The notes under the pieces were generated by a model. It saw only the letters and a program-made list of their open reading frames with translations. It had not been told where the DNA came from and did no database searches. Of a stretch of 64,000 nucleotides of DNA, positions 38,879-48,972 are shown piece after piece. Position numbers and translations under genes: made by a program. The DNA is from Phytopythium helicoides (Eukaryota; Oomycota; Peronosporomycetes; Pythiales; Pythiaceae), in contig JANFNE010000015.1 of NCBI GenBank assembly GCA_024867545.1, positions 1 through 64,000 on the forward strand. Reading direction: 5' to 3'. The number at the start of each line of letters is the position of its first letter. Position 1 is the stretch's first letter.

Positions 38879-41328
38879 TCAGCGGATGCGAGCACCATCA
38901 CTCTGGAACTTCAATAAGGGGTTCGTGGTGGTCATGGCTCGCAAGCGACCCAGCAGCTTCCTCAGCTCGCTCTTGACGTGCAGATCATCCACTCGCCGTC
39001 CGTCTAGCGTTGCAGTAGGCGTCGTGCGAGTCGTGACTTGGATGTCACGACCGAAAGTGAGAATTGATGTCGAGGTGTCGTTGCCTGCTGGAATTCTCGA
39101 TTTGCTGAAGAACTGGCGAGCGAACACGGAGACCTGCCGCGTTTCAGCGACTGCTTTCAACACAACGTCTCGCAGCTGGTTCTGGTAGTATGCCTCGTCT
39201 TCGCTGGGACTTGCAGCCGCGAAGAATCCGTTCGAGCTGTTTGCTGCCGACTGACCAGCGAAGAACCGAAGCTCAGACACTCGCACATCCTTGAGGCGTG
39301 CGCGTTGCGTAGGGGAGCAGCGAAGCAGGTCCCAAGCCACATCATTCTCGAGAAACAGCTCGGCCTGAGCAGACCCGTCGTCGATGATGCACCGAAGGTT
39401 GGTGTGCACGTAGCTGTGGGCACCTAAAGCAGCAGCGGAATGCTGCAGCTGCACCCATCCGCACAGAAGGCTCGGCTTGGAAGCCGTATTTGACTGCGGT
39501 GCATGCGTCCATCCTCGACGGCGATCATGAAGCAGAGATCGGTGGCACTTGTTGCACTTGCGCTTCACAATGACGTAGTTGATGTAGACGACCCTAGCCA
39601 CGTAGCGGTGCAGTCGGGTGTCGATCACCGCACTCGCACGAGATCCGGTGCTGTACAGATCGTTGAGAAAACTTGTTGGCATCGAACCATACAGCTCAGC
39701 ATCGGATGGGAAGGTCGACTTTGGCGTTGATAGTAGACGTGCAGCTGTCAAAGCACCCCAGTTCAGGAACACTCGGTACGTCGTGCGCGCAACAAATCCC
39801 TGCAGCTTACAAAATTCGACCACATTGCCGGGCTGAAGACTGCTGCGGAAACCAAACTTTGGCGTGTCTATGTGAATGTCGACTGTGTCCAGCGATGTCA
39901 AGCCTCGCAAGCGAATGACGCAGACCAGTCGTCTTTGCGATCCGAGTGAAGAGTTGGGATCCGTTGGTGGCTCCAATGTGTCAAACCTCCGCTTTGTACC
40001 AACACCGCAGCGACTCCTTGGAGGTTGTCTCGCCAGTAATACCGCCTTTCACAGATTAGACCAGTCACCGACATCAAGTGCGGCTGGTGAACTTTCCCGT
40101 CCGACACGGAGGCTCCTTCGGAGTGCGATGACTTGTCGGGCTCACGTCGATGAGCAAGTAACTCGCTCACGTGGAAACTACTCTTCGTCTGCATTCGTCT
40201 GATCACCGCCACGAGCGCCTGAGATAGTAAAGCGGCAAAGCATCCAATACCCGAACTTCATTAGGAGAGAACAAGTCCACAGAGTCGGCGTCTAACACAG
40301 GTGAATGTGACACTTGCTCAGGCTTCTTGCGATGTTCGCAGGCACCTGTACAAGCATTGACACTTTCTGCAGCATTTGATGCCTGAAATGTTATGGACGT
40401 GAACGATCCGCGATGGTCCACACGATACAGACGAAGCCGCCTTCGAGCTGTTTTAGCGGGCGAGTCCTCCATTTTTCTCTCCAGTTCTTCCACCACGTCA
40501 TGTACACAACCAGCGTTGGCATCGGACGTCCATTGCTTCCAAGCATCTCGAAGAGCTTCTACCACACTGCTTTCAGTGGTTGGAGGCGATTCCAAGCCTC
40601 CAGATCTTGCACACCCGCTACGTATCCTTGCTGCTTGAACACGATAGAGCCCACACTTGCTGACGCTCCATGCTTCCTTGCACTCTTCGGCGACCAGCAG
40701 CTCGACACAGTGCGCGTGCTCTATTAACCCCGTTGCCTTCGAGTCTTGAGGGAACGGGAAGGCAATGCCGTGCATGTGTCGATACTGCGGTCGTGCAACG
40801 CCGCTCCACCTTCTGTTCAACCTCGTCACCGAGCACACGTGCGTCACCAGCACACACAACTCGCTCATGTCCGCATCCGCATCCTGCATGGGCTCCGTGT
40901 CGCCATCGCTATCAACACTCTCCACTGCCGAGATGTTCTCCACCGGGACTTTCAGCGCAAACACAATCGCATCCTGCGATGGCGTAGCAGCCAAGCACTC
41001 ATGCACGGTCCACAGCCTCCGCCAGCAGCTCACACCGCTCGTCCAATCTCACCGCCACGTCGTTCCCCCTCGGCTCTAGCCCAGCACCAGCACCTCCATC
41101 TTCACTCACAACGAGGCTCAGCGTTATCGCGCCGGTCTCGTCCTCCAGCTGCAGATCGCCCGTCGCCACGCTGCCCGTCAGCTTCCCCAGCACAAACCGC
41201 CGTCGCAGCTCGTCTCCAGCCACCGCCGCCACCTGCGACTTCCCCGAAGCGGAGCGCTGCGCTGCATCCCGCAGCCGGTCGAGCAGCGCCGCCGTCCCCA
41301 GCGCCTTGAGCTCCTCGAGCGCCGCCAT
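38879..41328 (-). CDS. OB-fold protein resembling CTC1 (CST telomere complex)
   Basis: Exons 41328-41053, 40973-40299, 40218-40108 and 40045-38879 (introns of 79, 80 and 62 nt, phases agree) encode 742 residues. The first and third introns have good splice signals; the donor at 40298 is weaker. OB-fold-like strands are visible at LTGSVATGDLQLEDETGAI near residue 60, LCVLVTHVCSVTRLNR near 120, LVCVIRLRGLTSLDTVDIHI near 385 and VHTNLRCIIDDGSAQAELFL near 560. A zinc-binding stretch CNKCHRSLLHD with a later CGW lies near 500, as in the C-terminal parts of RPA70 and CTC1. CTC1 binds single-stranded telomeric DNA with STN1 and TEN1. This protein is shorter than plant and animal CTC1. An RPA1-like identity is the main alternative. 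Confidence 0.55.
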
Positions 41329-41509
41329 CGCTCTCCACGCCGCCGCGAGTCAAAACTGTCAATAAAACGGTCAAAATCTGCATGGAGCTGCTGGTGATGA
41401 GAGCTAGAAGCGCGAGTGGAGACGTGGAGGGGGGACAACTAGCGTCGCTCTATTACTTTGCTACAGCGCGCTCAACCTGCTGGAGGCCGCTCGGCATCGA
41501 AACGGAAGC

Positions 41510-41659
41510 TCAGGGCCGGCGCTGGCGTAGCTCCTCGCGGCGGCGCTGCATGTCGGGGTCCGTGAAGCGCTTGTACATGATGCCGGCCGTGAAGATGCCC
41601 TGCGCCGTGAAGAGGATCCGCCAGCGCTGCGACCACAGGTACTGCGACCGCGCCGACAT
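41510..41659 (-). CDS. 49-residue microprotein with one membrane segment
   Basis: From ATG 41659 the frame reads MSARSQYLWSQRWRILF, then a hydrophobic helix (TAQGIFTAGIMYKRF), then a charged tail (DMQRRREELRQRRP). The shape, a short basic N-terminus, one membrane helix and an Arg-rich tail, is typical of small mitochondrial inner-membrane proteins such as respiratory-complex accessory subunits or assembly factors. I cannot assign a family. It is divergent from the DUF4604 gene, with start codons about 100 bp apart. Confidence 0.55.
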   Translation of the reverse strand: MSARSQYLWSQRWRILFTAQGIFTAGIMYKRFTDPDMQRRREELRQRRP

Positions 41660-41758
41660 GGCGGCTGCGAGCTTCCGGCGATTTGAATTGTGACACAGCT
41701 GGACTGGTCGTGTCCACCAATCGACCCGGTTGGAGACCGCACAGTGGCGCGGGGCGGA

Positions 41759-42261
41759 ATGGACGACGACCAGTGGCGCGCCGACGGCTCCTTCCGCGGG
41801 ATGAGCGGCGGCGGAGGGACTCGCAAGGGCGGCAAGGGCGGGGGAGGCCCGCAGTTCACGCGCGTGATCCCCAAGTTCCTGCAGAAGTACCAGCAGCCGC
41901 CGGAGATCCAGGCCAAGTTTGCGCCAGGTCATGCCGGACGCCGAGGACGAGGAGGCCGAGCGAGAGCTGGACGAGGTGCAGCGCGCGGCCATGGACGAGT
42001 ACCTGGCGAAGCAGAAGCTGAAGCGGGGAGGAAAAAGGCAAGCTCAAGAAGAAGGAGGACGAAGAAGACGAGGACGACGAGAAGGACAGGAAGGCGAAGG
42101 ACAGGGTGGAGAAGAGGAAAAAAGTGCTCCAGAGCGTTGCAGAGATGGGGAAGGCCGGCAAGGAGGGTGGGAAGGGGAAGAAGCGTAAGCGGACAGGCGC
42201 GGCGCCAGCCAAGCTGTCCAACAAGAAGCTGCTCTCGTTCTCCATGGACGATGAGGAGTGA
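41759..42261 (+). CDS. DUF4604 / KIAA1143-like protein, read through two apparent +1 slips
   Basis: A 166-residue protein is obtained from ATG 41759 to TGA 42259-42261 if one base is skipped at TTT 41918-41920 and one at AAAAA 42032-42036. The pieces are MDDDQWRADGSFRG...FTRVIPKFLQKYQQPPEIQAK, then the acidic helix LRQVMPDAEDEEAERELDEV, then a Lys/Glu-rich coil, ending SNKKLLSFSMDDEE. A short aromatic-basic start (FL..F), an acidic middle and a terminal LLSF-acidic motif are the features of the KIAA1143/DUF4604 family, whose function is unknown. It is probably nuclear from its basic stretch GKGKKRKRTG. Confidence 0.7.
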
Positions 42262-43254
42262 GGAGACGAAGTGCCGAGTGCCGAGCGCTATTGTATGTAA
42301 TCTTCAAGTAGACTGCTACGATTTCGCCGTCCCCATTGCGCCGGCGTAGATCTTGAAGATCGAGTCCTTTGCCAAGTCCACGCAGATATGCGTACATAGT
42401 CCTTGTTGCACAGCAAGACAGACTGCGCAAATGAAGAGAGAGAGAGAGAGAGCAGTCGCTAATGCATCTCTGATTAGCAAGATGATGACGTGGAAGATTG
42501 AGCAACATGGCGTGAGCTCGTCAGGCTAAAGGATAGCATTCATCCCGGAAGTCTTGGTTCGTATCGAAGCGTTCCTTGACAAAGAGAAGGAGACGATGGT
42601 GGAACAGCTGGAAAAGGCTCGATCGAGTGGGATGATACAGCAAGTGCGATCAAGTTCTAAACAAACTTTGTAGTTTGACTCAATCGAGCACAACACGTTC
42701 ATAGAAACCTGCTTTGCATTCGAGGCGAAATTGGATGCCCGAACATGGTGATCATAATCGCGATTCTGTAGACACATGAAAAGTAACAGATGCTGACAAG
42801 TACCTGATCATCGCAGTTTGGTTTCTGGCTCAAGAGGAATTCCAAAATCGCCGCGCGAGTTGTGTCTGGATCCGGTGCCAATTGTTATAGGTGACTCATA
42901 TCACGCCGAAATTAAAAACGAAAGGAGTTTGCTCTCCACGCACTCCACGTTGATGATAGTGGCAGGGTGAAGGGCAATTGATTGATCATTGGAGTATCAT
43001 AACAACCGAAAAGCATACAATTTTCTTTTTTTGCGCAAGTGTTCACATTACGATGTCAGGATCATTCGTTGCTGCTGAACCAAGAACCTATCGCCACCTT
43101 CTTCGCGCTGAAGAACTACACAAAAATCGATTGGAGCATCTTGATCATTTGGATCAACTTGACTTGATTGGCATCGCGATCGTGAACGGATTCAGGCTTC
43201 ATTTATGTGGACTACATAACCCATGGAACGGGATCACTCTCAAGAAGGTGCTCA
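42262..43254. other. Intergenic, upstream of the second ankyrin-kinase gene
   Basis: It includes an (AG)n microsatellite at about 42437-42455. No gene or RNA was recognised. The 5' flank shows no evident likeness to that of the first ankyrin-kinase gene. Confidence 0.4.
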
Positions 43255-46200
43255 ATGACGAAGACGGATGAAAGGCTTCTCTCGGCTGCGGAGAAAGGAG
43301 ACCTGGGTCTGGTGAAGGAGTTGGTTGGTGGCGGCGCAGATGTGAACGCCACGTTTTACAATGGACAGACAGCGCTCATGGGCGCTGCTTGGGTCGGACG
43401 TGCCGAAGTGGTTCGGTACCTCGCTGGGGAATGCGGCGCCGACGTGAGTGCTTCCGATAATTTCGGATCGACAGCTCTGATGAAGGCCGCTTTCTACGGA
43501 CGCAATGAGGTGGTTCGGTATTTAGTGGAAGAATGCGGCGCGGACGTGAATGCCAAGAAAAACGACGGAGAGACAGCATTGACAATGTCAGCTTGCAGTG
43601 GACACGCTGAAGTGGTTCGGTATCTTGCTGGAGAGTGCAACGCGGACGTGAACGCCACGGACAACGCGGGAAACTCCGCGCTGATGCAGGCTGCTGCAAA
43701 AGGATACATGGAAGTGGTTCGGTATCTCGTTGGGGATTGCTCCGCGGATGCGAATGCTACGAATACGAGCGGGGAGACAGCGCTAGAAAATGCCGCTCGG
43801 AATGGACGAAGTGAAGTCGTTCGATATCTCACTGAAGAATGCGGTGCAGACGTCAATGCCACGGATAATATCGGAGAGACTGCGCTAATGAGGGCCGCTC
43901 TGTATGGGCACATCGAAGTAGTCTGCTATCTTGCTGGAGAATGCAACGCGGATGTAAATGTCAAAAACAATATCGGAGGGACCGCGCTGATGGAAGCCGC
44001 TGAGAATGGACAGTTTGAAATAGTTCAGTACCTCGTCAGAAAATGCGGCGCAGATGTCAATGCCACGAGTACCACTGGGTGGACTGTGCTGATGCAGGCT
44101 GCATGTAATGGACACGCTGACGTGATTCGGTACCTCGCTGGAGAGTGCGGCGCTGACGTTAATTCCACGGATGACAATGGCGATACAGTGCTCATGAAGG
44201 CTGCGGGCAATGGACACATTGAGGTGGTTCAGTATCTTGTGAATGAAGTAGGTGCGGACGTGAATATCACAAACAAAGACGGAAAGTCTCCCATCCGATT
44301 AGCTACAAATCGCGGTGATCAAGACATGGTGCGATTCCTCAAGCCTTTTCTGATGCGTTCCCATTCATCAATCCCAGAAGGCTCTTCATCGAGTTTACTG
44401 TTGTCTGACCAAAAGTCGAGCTGGATCATACCTCCGTCTGAGATCGCGCTCACTCAGTTTGTCAACACTAGCAATGTCGGCGGTGAATATCTCGCCAAAT
44501 GGCTCGATGCAGATGTGAGTGTCAAGTTGTTTATCCCAGACGCAGCTCAGTCGCCATTTGAGAAAGAAATGCAGCTGTGGCAAAAACTGCGACATCCAAA
44601 TGTGATCAAGATGTATGGTGCGTGTGAAGCTAGCCCGGAGGTGCAATTCTTCGTTTGTGAATACGCCAGCAACGGGTCGTTGATTGAGCATGTCAAGTCA
44701 GCTTCGGAGGAGAAGCATACGTGGAAGTATCTGTACGAGGCTGCTCTGGGTCTTGAGTATCTTCATGAACGAGGTATTGTGCACGGTGATCTTCGGTGCA
44801 GCAACATTCTGATTGGCAGCGATGGTTTGTCAAAACTTTCAAACTTCGGGCTAGTGGTGGAAAAAGTCGAGGCTCAAAAACTATTGCATCAATGCGATGG
44901 CAGGCTCCTGAAGTTTTGTACGGTGATGAATCTTCGCCATTTGCTTCTGATGTGTATTCATTGGGAATGTGTATTTTGGAAGCTGTTAGTGGGAAGAAGC
45001 CGTGGGATGACTGCGCCAAAGATGATTATGTGAGGTGGAAAAAGCTTAAATGGACTCCAGAGAGGTGTCTAAACGATCTTAACTCTCCGTATTGTTCCTG
45101 TATTATCGCCCGTAACTTGGTGTGGCGCATGTGTTGTCACGATCCTGCCAAACGCATGAAGCTCCAATCAGTCGTTTACGAGCTGGAACAATTGGCAATA
45201 ATGGAGGGTTCGAATCATGTTGAGCCCGAACACGAACCTTTGTTAACGCTTCGCGATTACAAGTACGGCAAGACGGACCAACTGTGGAGAAAAGTGGAGA
45301 GCCTTGTGGAGCAGAGTGAGTATGTTCAATACCTCCAAATATTCAACGAACTGAAGGCACTGTACGAACACCTACAAGATTCCGCCCAGTCCATCACACT
45401 TTTGACTCGATTTCATTCTCTCCTCGTCGAGTTTCATGCTACTATCACGATGACCACCGAGCAATCTATAGCAATGCGGCTATCGTCATCGCGTGCTACT
45501 ACCAACAGCATCTACTCGTTTCATCGACGCATCCAGTCGCTCTGGGCGTTGCTCGATCGTTCAGGCGCCTATGCAATAGAGCGAGTAGATCGATGGGAAA
45601 AGCAGCATCGCGAGCTGTTTGTGTCTGGTGTAACGGATGTGTATCTCCAGTTGAAAGATGTGAAGTCGGATGAGGAGAAGGCAGCATTTTTGAAGACGTT
45701 GAAAAGGGAAATGGCAAATCAATACACACCTGCTCAGCTGGAGAAGATGAAGAAAGCGATCGAGGCTATCGAGAACACAATTGAGAAAGAGAGCTTGTCA
45801 AATTTGGTCCCAGAATGGTTTATTCCATGGTACGAGTTGATAAAGAACGAAGATGGTTGGCTTGGTGCAGGTGGGTTCGGCAGCGTGTTCCGAGCGAAGT
45901 GGTTGGACTCTGAGGTGGTGGTGAAGCAAGTGGAGTTGGTTGGCTCTGAAGATAAGCCGCAATCGTCGGATTCCTGGACTACTACGTCATATCTATCGAT
46001 GGAGACTGAAGAAGGCGATTCCGATGATCTTGAGGTACGAGCAAAGAGGCGAGAAGATGCATTAGCGATGTTCCGACGAGAAGTTGACATTTGGTTCGGC
46101 TTCAGTCACCCTCACGTCATCCAGCTTTTTGGCGCCTGCCACATCGGAAGACCGTTCTTCGTGTGCGAGTACGCCACTAATGGGACGTTGATCGAGTATC

Positions 46201-47072
46201 TGCGGAAGCATCCTGGTGAGCTTTGGCAAAAGCTTTATGAGGCTGCATTGGGCGTCCAATACCTTCATGCTCGCGGTGTCGTTCATGGAGATTTGAAAGG
46301 GAATAACATTGTGATAGGGAGCGACATGAAGGCAAAGGTGACAGATTTTGGTCTGAGTTCGGTCGTGAAAGATGGCGACAAACCCCACGTTTCTGGTGCG
46401 TGGCATTGGGTGGCTCCAGAGTGCTTTAGCGCCAACCCTCAGTTGACGTTTGCGTCTGATGTGTACTCTCTGGGTATGTGTGTTGTGGAAGCGATGCGAG
46501 TGGTGGGGAATGAAGAATGTAGTTTACCATGGGGAAAACTCGAGAATATCGTTGTGAAGGTTCACACCAAGCAGGGCGAGATGCCGCTGAGACCCACATT
46601 ATGCTCAGATGCTGAATGGGAACTCGTGAATCGGATGTGTGTGTTTCAGCCAGAGAAACGGATCAATCTCTCGACAGTGGTTGATGAGCTAGCGAGATTA
46701 GCAAGAGAGAAAGAAGACGTGACGGCAGCTGTTGATGATGAGTCATCGAGTCTGGAGTTTGTTCCAGATGTCGTAACTGCGTCGAGAGCTCTGTTGGCTG
46801 AGCTACACGATAATAATGGGAGCGAAGTGCCAATGTACGCTGACCTGTGGGACGAACTGGAGAGAGTACTCAGCAGGATCGATGACATCCAAAGCAGCCA
46901 CAAGTGTCTCGAAGAGTTCCGTTGCTTGGTGAAGGACGCCGAGGAGGCAACGTTACGATTACAGCATGAGAAGCCGAATCTGATGCATTCGGTCGAGACT
47001 ATCATGGCAGTGTACGCATTGCGTCGTCGTCTAGCCAAGTTTGTGGAGGCATATCCTGCGGACAATCAATAA
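43255..47072 (+). pseudogene. Ankyrin-repeat / pseudokinase / kinase protein, copy 2, frameshifted
   Basis: A close paralogue of the gene at 10311. From ATG 43255 (MTKTDERLLSAAEKGD) it has eleven ankyrin units, four more than copy 1, then the same pseudokinase (HGDLRCSN, NFG), helical linker, intact kinase (GAGGFGSV, VVVK, HGDLKGNN, DFG) and terminal helical region. Where copy 1 reads GGGCTGAGTGG this copy reads GGGCTAGTGG, so one base is missing at about 44851-44854. The first frame then ends at 45033, while the remainder is open in another frame to 47072. With that base restored the length would be 1272 residues. Everything after the shift is intact, so the break is either very recent or a sequence error. 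If real, the active kinase domain would be lost from the product unless re-initiated. Confidence 0.85.
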
Positions 47073-47871
47073 GAGCGTGCGAATGATGCATTTTGGATTC
47101 GTCTTAGGGTAGCTCGAGCAAGTTGCTAAGATTGCAAGATGGCGGCCAAAACAATTTGTCGTGTTCAGTATCCGTTGATTCGAGATAATCGCTCCCTTGT
47201 ACACGATAGGTTCTGCGAGTCTCTGCACAATCAAATTGACCATGGGCGCATCGTTGAGCATATAGAGCCCGGAAATCGGACAATGAGCGGGATGTTGACG
47301 GCAAAAAGCCAAAAGGGTAAAGAATCGGCTAGACAGGAACAAACGATCCTAGAGCGCTGCAGCGGCAAGGATGACTGGAGCTTGACTAACTGGGCTTGAA
47401 CAAATCGGCTGCAAAAGCATGGTCTCATTTGGTGTATGTCAAAGCTATTCTCATGGTCGATGCCACCAAGGCGCACGACGAGTCTACAGCTATCGCATCA
47501 TAGTCCGATGATCACTTCAAGAGCGGATCCGCTCGTCCGCCCGTCCGCCAACTTGAGTGTCCGCGTCCGCCGTAAACCGTCCACTATTCGAGCGCCCTAC
47601 CCTATATACTTCACGTCAAATTGCCAGTCGTCACCAAGCCACGTGCGAGACCATGAGCCCGAGCCGGTCGCTCGGCGCGCTCACGAGCTTCGTGCCGCTG
47701 CTACGGCGCAGCCTGTCGAAGCTACCGCCCCCGCGCCATGATCTCGCGCCTCCGGTGCGTGCGCCTGCGACCTCCGCGGGCCTCCTAACTCTCAAAACTG
47801 ACGCCGCCACGCGCGATTGAAAATGGCGCCTCGCTCCCCATTTGCGATTGGTTTTTTCCCCCCTCGACTGC
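47073..47871. other. Intergenic, 3' flank of copy 2 and upstream of the Nudix gene
   Basis: The first 55 or so bases are homologous to those after copy 1 at 13785, marking the downstream edge of the duplication. Beyond that I see only unsupported open frames. Confidence 0.45.
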
Positions 47872-48868
47872 ATGCAGCGCGCGAGCGTGGCCGCCGTGTT
47901 CCGCTGGCGTGAGAAGGAGCAGCAGACGCTGGAGGTGCTGCTGGTGCGCCGCACCATCAACGAGCGAGACACGTGGAGCGGGCAGATTGCGTTCCCCGGC
48001 GGCCGCAGACAGAAGAAGGCGCGCATGGACATCCACGAGGCGCTCAGCGACGACTGGTCCGAGTGGGAGTCGCTGCGCGAGACGGCGCAGCGCGAGACGC
48101 TCGAGGAGGTCGGGCTCGATCTCACCCAGCCGTACGTTGAGATGCCTCTTGTAGCTTTTGCTGCCCTGCTGCTGCTGCTGAGATATCCTGACGGGCTTTG
48201 TGGTGACGACTAGCAACGTGCACTGGATCGGCAGCCTCCCCATCGTCCAGACCCACCTTGCGCGGCATGACTGTCAGCACGCAAGGTACGATGATGGATG
48301 CTTGCACACTTCCACGAGCTTACACCTCACCAACCACTTTCTATCTGCAACGACGGCCAGTGTTCTACATTGACGCGACGGCGGACGAGCACGACTACAC
48401 GCCCAAGCTGCAGGAGAACGAAATCGCGGACGTCTTCTGGCTCGACGTGCGCGAGCTGTACAACACGCATCGCTACAACGTGCTCCCGTGGCCGCTGGAC
48501 GACATGATCCCGTACCTGCGAAAGCACTCGGCGATCAAGGCCGCGGCGGACCGCGTGCTCGGCCGCCTGCTGTTCGATTGCATCTACCTGCCTCGCCCAG
48601 GCCACGAACTGCCGGACGCTGACCGACCGCCTCCGTACCGCAAGGTGCACGAGTTTGTACTCTGGGGACTGACGCTGCGCATGCTGGTGACCATTTGCCA
48701 GCTCGCAGGGCACGCCGCTGCCGATGCGTCCCGACTCGCAGCGATTCGAGTCGCGCGGACTTGGCGATCTCGTGCTCTTCTGCCATCGGTACCCGGACAA
48801 GGCAGGTTGCGGGCACGGCTACTGTTGTTGCGCTCGGTCTCGTAACGCTCGTGTACAGCCACTTGTAA
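47872..48868 (+). CDS. Nudix hydrolase with C-terminal membrane anchor, read through three apparent +1 slips
   Basis: Exons 47872-48131, 48214-48285 and 48361-48868 (introns of 82 and 75 nt, donors GTACGT and GTACGA). A 278-residue frame results if one base is skipped near 48252-48254 (CCC), 48708-48710 (GGG) and 48801-48813. The N-terminal part has the Nudix fold: VAAVFRWREKEQQTLEVLLV, IAFPGGR, then RETAQRETLEEVGL, the catalytic REUXEE core. The spacer between GG and the RE motif is longer than usual (WSEWES insert). This layout is closest to CoA/peroxisomal-type Nudix enzymes (NUDT7/8). The C-terminus, only seen after the third slip, is a hydrophobic helix TATVVALGLVTLVYSHL at the very end, so a tail-anchored enzyme is predicted. 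It converges on the MAP kinase gene 105 bp away. Confidence 0.72.
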
Positions 48869-48972
48869 GTGTTCATTCGCTGCATTATGACGCGAACGAA
48901 CAGCCCAATGCTCAGTTGCGCATCGTACTTGCCTGTGAGTTGATATTATGGTCGCTGCCTACCTACCTCCTA

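Noticed and set aside
40200..40300. A frameshift in the CTC1-like gene near 40215
   Set aside because: An 80-nt intron with a good TTTACTATCTCAG acceptor and matching phase explains the change of frame.
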